Assembly: GCA_035235625.1 (NCBI GenBank)
Contig: CP141145.1
Span: 34,204,668 to 34,268,667, forward strand
Origin: Saururus chinensis
Lineage: Eukaryota; Streptophyta; Magnoliopsida; Piperales; Saururaceae
Reading direction: 5' to 3'
Length of the DNA stretch: 64,000 bases
Each line of letters begins with the position of its first letter. Position 1 is the stretch's first letter. Below, piece by piece: positions 58,901 through 64,000 of the stretch. Made by a program: the position numbers and the translations under genes. Below the pieces are notes generated by a model. It saw only the letters and a list, made by a program, of their open reading frames with translations, ran no database searches and was not told the origin of the DNA.

Positions 58901-59212
58901 GGCACTGGCAAAAGAGGGATGGGCACTACTAGGTGTTGGTAGAAGAGAACATGGCACTGGTAGGCGATGGAGAAAGAGGGAAGGGCATTGGCAGAAGACG
59001 GTGTCGAGGGGCAATGACTAGTATGGTGACCAAGAGGGGGTCGGGTTTGGGAGGAGAGGAAAGTAGGGAATCAAGTTAGGAGGCGAAGGGGAGGGGTTTT
59101 ATGGGGATGTTTTTAAAAATTATAGGTTAGAATATGATTAACTAATTTGAGCACTTGGTTTTTTGCCTTCAGATCCAAATCGGACTGCCAAAATGCAATC
59201 AATCGTTATATA

Positions 59213-60348
59213 TAGGTAAGCGGGCTAAGCCCTGGTGGGCCAAGGGTAGGCCTGAGCCCAGCCCTAAAGAGGAAAAACAAAAATTTAAGCCTGACCCATC
59301 CCTAACTTAATTTGTTAAAAATTAGCCTGGCCCTAAAAGTATACGGGCTTGGGTTGGGCCAAGGGCTTTTTGAGTTTTTTACATAATATTTATTTTTCTA
59401 TAAAAAGAACTTTTTTTATAAATTTCATTATACATAACAGACAATCAATAATAAAACATAAAACAAATAAAAATTTTATAATTATAACTGAGGATAAGGA
59501 TCAATAACAAAACATAAGCAATAATAGAATAAATAAAAAATTAATAATTATAACAGAGGATGAAGATCAATAACAGAATAGAGGATGAGGATCAACCAAA
59601 ATTAATAATTATAATAATAATAAAAGATAAAAAATATTATTTTTATTGTGGTCTGGCAGAGCTTGAAGTCCATAGCTAGTGCACATCCGACAGATTTTGT
59701 TGGAGGCTTGGCAGCTGATGACGATTGAGAGGCAAAGCATGTGGCGAATGGCGATTGAGAGTTTGAGACAGGAAATTGAGACTGCGAGCTGGCGACTGTA
59801 GATGTTCCGACGAGTATCAGATGGGAGATTCACAGGGTGATTGATAGTCTAATTGTGACGGGAGATTGAGATGGTGGAACAACGACTATTGAGAGTCAAC
59901 AAGAGAGCACATAGCCGGTGAGAGATTTGAGATGGGGTCACGGGAGATGAGTTTGAGACAGGAGAGATTGTAGAGCAGAGCATGTAGAGCCATAGCAACA
60001 GTCCAGCAGAATGAGGAGGGGAAGGATTGGGGATGGGAAGCGGTCCAGCGGAATGAGGAGACTGTGAATGAGTTAGGGTTTTTTAGAAATGTAGAAAGTG
60101 GCAAAGTACATTGTGTGGAAGGGCAGAGAGCTTTTGTGATTGTGAACACAAAAAATATCACGTAATGGGCCTCAATTATTACTAGCTAAGCTGAGCTTTT
60201 ACAATTTTCTCACTTGGGCCCAGCCCAAAAACATATGGGCTTTTACATTTAAGGCCCGGCTTGGAACCTATTTTTTTAGGCCCAAGCATGCTTATTTTAG
60301 GGTCGGGCCGGGGAAGGCTTGGGCCAACCAGTATTATTTGCACCCCTA
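59213..60348. mobile_element. hAT-type non-autonomous element, 1136 bp
   Basis: Left end TAGGTAAGCGGGCTAAGCCC, right end (inverted) TAGGGGTGCAAATAATACTG, with GGGCTTGGGCC-type subterminal words at both ends. Flanked by GTTATATA (59205-59212) and GTTATATG (60349-60356), an 8-bp duplication with one mismatch. No transposase; the frames inside (59609-59833, 59886-60161, minus) are unrecognised. Confidence 0.75.
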
Positions 60349-60654
60349 GTTATATGTATGAGCCATGTCAGTTGCACGAATCCTGACAACTTGATTCTCA
60401 TATAAGGGTTGATTGGAATACCCCAATTAGGATTGAGAATTGGGTCGAGTCAGGTCAAATAAGGTTAGGTTGATCTCGACCCATATTTTAATTGGGTTAG
60501 ATCATGACCTAACCCTATTTATTAAATGGGCCGAAAATGCAAACCCTAACCCTATTTAGGTCGGGTTAGGTATGTGGGTAACCCTACTTTTTTTAGGCAA
60601 TAAATTTTTTTCCTAACTTAATTTTTTATAAGTTATATTTGCATAGGCCAATCA

Positions 60655-61228
60655 TAGGGGTGTTAAAGTAGGCTCGAAGGCTTGACTCCACTTGACTCGC
60701 GTTCAATCTCGAACTCGAAGTTGGTCAAACCAAGCTCAAACATACATGTGTTCGGCTTAGCTTGCTCGAAGCTTGATAAAAACTTAAACTCAAATTAAAT
60801 ATTTTTTAAAAAAAAATACACATGTATATATTACACATTAAATATAGATTTAATGTCTCCCAAGTTTTAACTCTTTTCATAAAATATATTATTTATTTTA
60901 TGTATAATTACATGAGGTTTTTTGTTAGTGAAATTATATAATATGTCTCATAAGATCTATAACCATTTTTTATGAAACTTTAAATTAGAAAATTAAAATT
61001 AATAAAGATTAATTCATTTGATTTTCTAATCTAACACATTAGACCATTTACTAACCATGTTTGTTTAGTGATTTTTCTAAATATCTATGGATCACTAATT
61101 ATAAAACTAAGCAATGATCACAAAGCATAGCAACTCAACTCAAATTGAACTCGATTTGAGTAGAAATTAAAATTTTAAGCTCAAGCTTGAACACTCTATA
61201 GCTTAACGATACTTCGTTAACACCTCCG
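60655..61228. mobile_element. hAT-type MITE, 574 bp, TSD GCCAATCA
   Basis: Ends TAGGGGTGTTAAAG and, inverted, CGGAGGTGTTAACG. The exact 8-bp GCCAATCA lies at 60647-60654 and 61229-61236. Subterminal AAGCTTGA and TCGAACTCGA words occur. Surrounding DNA (60430-60600 and 61480-61650) is rich in CCTAACCC/GGGTTAGG wording that may be an older element split by this one. Confidence 0.85.
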
Positions 61229-61236
61229 GCCAATCA

Positions 61237-61872
61237 TAAAAAGAATTTAAATACATTACCATTATACATAGATGAAAATATTTGTTGTGTTATTTGAGAA
61301 AGTTAAAATTGGAGAGGAAGCATCATTGTGGCATTATAAGGTACACATCCAAAATCATAGAAACCCTACAAAAATACTAATTGACTATTAAATAAAATAA
61401 AATATAAAAAATAAAAATCTAAGAGAATTTTTTTAATTTCTCCTACTTGGGTCATGATATCATTAAATAATAAAATCAGGGTCTAGTTATACTGGTAAAT
61501 CCTAACCCTAGTTTTAAATTGGGTAAAATTTTAAAACCCTAATCTTGACCTTATTTTTAATTAAATCGAGCATAAGTTCTACTGGTCAGGTTTGGGTTAA
61601 ATTTTCGTAGCCTTAAGCCCAATTCCTTATTTTTAGCCCTAAGTTAAGAATCAAATGGCTAAGATTAGCTCATGTATATAGTGGCTTACTGGATCACCTT
61701 GCTCTTTCTTTCTTTATATATAACGTGACAAGCTAAAATTATTCTTTATTAAGTATCTCTTGCGAGCATAAATTTCCAACGTCCAAAACAAAAGCTTCTA
61801 GTTTCACACTATCACATACATTTCCCTTTTTGAACAAATATGTATTTGCTATCTAGTATCTACATACTACAA
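61237..61872. other. Intergenic and 3' untranslated region of the SDI gene
   Basis: From about 61750 the sequence matches the SDI pseudogene flank and the relic at 31638, so it belongs to the gene's 3' side. Nothing else is recognised. Confidence 0.5.
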
Positions 61873-63733
61873 TCAACATGCAAGCTGATCTCCATCTCGA
61901 AAGGAAGTGATCTCTTCGAAGATAGGCAACCTCCGAGACCGAAAGGGAGTCCACTCATTCATGACCATCTCTAGTCTTTGCACGATGGCATCGTCCATTT
62001 CCATGCCCTGACATTGTGGAGCCGAGAGTCTTTGCTGAGACTCCTCAAGCTCGTTCAGCACTTCAAGGACACGGTTCATGGACTTGACCTCAACAGAGTC
62101 CTGTGACTTGGCTTGGAGTTCCTCCATGAGGATCGACCGAGCCTCGTCGAAACGCTCCTGCCTCATGAGGCAGAGGGCAAGATTACAGGCCTTGTTCGGG
62201 TCTGGATAAATCATCTGAGCCTTCCGGTAGACCGCTTCTGCTGCTTGGTAGTTTAGTAGCTGCATGTATGCCCACCCCAAATTCCCCTGAAAAAGAACAT
62301 CAATGTTGTGCCCGCCATTAGATCATGGCTGCAAATCACCTACAAAGCCTTGAATTCTTGTTTTGGTTCCTTAAAGAGCTAACTATATCTTTATATTACG
62401 GCGTTTATATGTACCAATATTCTTGAAGTCTCCTGCTTGACGGAGACTTGGAATTTCTTGCCGTGGGATCGGGCCGTCTTGGTGGCCTTGCCGTTAAACA
62501 CCTCCCCCTCGGAGATCATCCGGAGCTTCTGCTTCAGCAGCACGATCTGCTCCTCCACCATATTGCATTTCTGCACGAGCCCCATTAGGTGTCAGGCCAA
62601 TATTGCTAGTGATCGCTAGACAACATCGTTATTACCTCATATGATTTAGTTCTAGCTACCTTGTAGAGGTCGATGAGTAGGTTGTCAAGGGACTCCTGGG
62701 CACGACTGGAGCACCGGTTGCGGAAGGATTTGATGGCTTCGATGCCCTCCTCCGTCCGGTCCAGCTGCTTCATCACCACGGCCATGTCTTTCAGAGCGCT
62801 GTCCACCCTGTCCCCTGCGTTTATCGCCTTCCAGAACAACACTATTGCAGCTTCCGGGTCCTTTTCTACCAGCTGCCAATGCAACGATATTACCAGAGTC
62901 GTTTTTAATTTTTATTTCTTCATTGTCCTTTGCTGAATGTGTAGCAAATGCTTCTTGAACCAGAGATTGCTAAGAAATTGGCCCTTTATTCTATTTTGAG
63001 GGAGAAAAAAAGATAAAGATGTTGATCATTTGATAATTGATATAATAATTAATTAACTTGGTTATATGCTTTTGGATGGGTGATTTCGTGATCCAATGTT
63101 AGTCCTATATACGCCGTTTGATATCCATTCGGATCTACTAGTTCATAAACTGTTGCAGTTAATGAACTAGTCAAATAGGCCAGGAAAAGAAGAACAACAG
63201 GAAGACTTTTTCCAATTAATGTACAAAATGATTGATGAGAAATGGAGATGAAATGAATTGAGTGCACCTCCAAAGCGAGGAATCATTATTGGTATAATAT
63301 TAAACCCTTTTCTAGGTTTACAGATTATAAACGAAACCAAATGAGGAAAAGAAGGAAGGATGACAAATAATCAAATACAAGCTAAAAACCAACTTGTTGG
63401 AAGCTATAACTGGGGAAGTGTTTCCTGAAAGCCCAGTTTGAAGGAAATGTAGCGGAAACATCATTTACTTCTTTTCAAGAATGTAGCAGAAACATTTTTT
63501 TTTCAGAAAGATAGTATAAGAAAGCAATTTAGCGAAAAAGAAGTATAACAAAGTAGAGCAAAACTGTCATCCAAACCAAAAACAATCAGAAGAATAGATT
63601 TAACATTCAAATAGAAACAATAATTAGATTTAATTACCTGGGCATGCTTGGCTCGAACATAAGGGCCATCACCGGAGGGAACCTTGTGAATAACATGGAA
63701 AGGCTCGGTGCCTTCACACTTCCTCGTAGACAT
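61873..63733 (-). CDS. SDI/MS5-type TPR protein (sulfur deficiency-induced family), four exons
   Basis: Exons 63638-63733, 62660-62872, 62415-62570 and 61873-62286 join in frame at GT-AG borders to 292 residues. The N-terminus has FHVIHKVPSGDGPYVRAKHA, the family signature; exon 2 has LVEKDPEAAIVLFWKAIN, AVVMKQLDRTEEGIEAIKSF and SLDNLLIDLYK; exon 3 has EEQIVLLKQKLRMI and TKTARSHGKKFQVSVKQE; exon 4 has GNLGWAYMQLLNYQAAEAVY, a further TPR (NKACNLALCLMRQERFDEA) and the closing RRLPIFEEITSFRDGDQLAC. Length fits Arabidopsis SDI1/SDI2 (about 300). These proteins act in sulfur-starvation control of glucosinolate and storage metabolism, while MS5/POLLENLESS3 paralogues act in male meiosis; which role applies cannot be told. 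The linker after the last TPR is shorter than in SDI1. No lesion seen. Confidence 0.9.
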
Positions 63734-64000
63734 CTTCCAGCTCTCTCTCTTCAGGTTCTTGATCTCTTACGGCGATGGATGAATCGATGAGACTAATTTG
63801 TGTCCAAAATGCAGATCTTTGTTTGTAAACTGAGTTGGGAGTCCCAATCAATTAGTCAGCAGCCAATAGAACCCAACCAGTTATTTTTTTCATAAGTACG
63901 ACTTCGAATTATTACGCATATATACAATCTGTGGGCTATGTTCCAAATTGCATCTGGATGGAATGGTGTCTAGGTTCTTCTCCCGTTTGGTTCGAGTTTC
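63734..64000 (-). promoter_or_regulatory. 5' leader and promoter of the SDI-type gene
   Basis: On the gene's strand there is CTATTGGCTG (CCAAT on the plus strand, near 63865) and no clear TATA. A GAGAC (plus strand, 63789-63793), the core of the sulfur-responsive element SURE, lies in the leader; a five-base match is weak evidence. Confidence 0.35.

Overview
This is nuclear DNA of a flowering plant. It is AT-rich and gene-sparse, has spliced genes, and is dominated by nested transposable elements (Gypsy-type solo LTRs, a dead Ty1/copia element, hAT elements, Stowaway-like and foldback MITEs). All recognisable host genes are angiosperm types: a VAMP72 longin R-SNARE, mitochondrial ribosomal protein L11, a SULFUR DEFICIENCY-INDUCED (SDI)/MS5-type TPR protein, and a small secreted cysteine-rich peptide. 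I cannot name the species.

Layout. 1-333: end of a long-LTR element (family A, minus strand). 385-1375: palindromic minisatellite. 2397-3423: four 3' exons of a VAMP72 gene whose SNARE motif lacks the zero-layer arginine. 3.6-6.4 kb: MITEs and a dead hAT transposase. 5985-7712: a repeat block that recurs inverted at 29666-31095. 7713-14425: a 5'-truncated family B LTR split by a 4.55-kb solo LTR of family A (TSD AATAT). 14.8-17.4 kb: broken TE-type gene (plant-mobile-domain/DUF1985-like) whose intron-like gaps carry the palindromic repeat seen at 0.4-1.4 kb. 17.43-17.74 kb: AT microsatellite and a CG-rich palindromic MITE. 18-23.7 kb: mostly featureless, with one terminal-inverted-repeat element.

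23.7-29.7 kb: MRPL11 on the minus strand, apparently with a 5.2-kb intron in its 5' leader; the leader and promoter recur at 39.8-40.05 kb. 31.2-35.5 kb: relics of an SDI gene copy split by a foldback element that itself holds a solo LTR (family C, TSD CCATG). 36.9-37.4 kb: two coding exons of an unrecognised small protein. 40.55-40.99 kb: two-exon secreted eight-cysteine peptide gene. 42.9-48.05 kb: solo LTR B (TSD ATGTT) and a short LTR element with a nested LTR C. 49.2-51.06 kb: an SDI pseudogene. 51.5-58.6 kb: dead copia element with a solo LTR B (TSD ACTTG) inside pol. 59.2-61.2 kb: two hAT-type elements with 8-bp TSDs. 61.87-63.73 kb: the intact four-exon SDI gene.

The genes form no pathway cluster. 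The main story is duplication followed by TE erosion: three SDI-derived loci at decreasing integrity, two copies of the L11 leader, one inverted repeat block, and layered LTR insertions whose relative order can be read from target-site duplications. The strongest candidates for novelty are the arginine-less R-SNARE, the eight-cysteine peptide ending in CCC, and the unrecognised gene whose intron begins with a copy of its next exon's first 16 bases.
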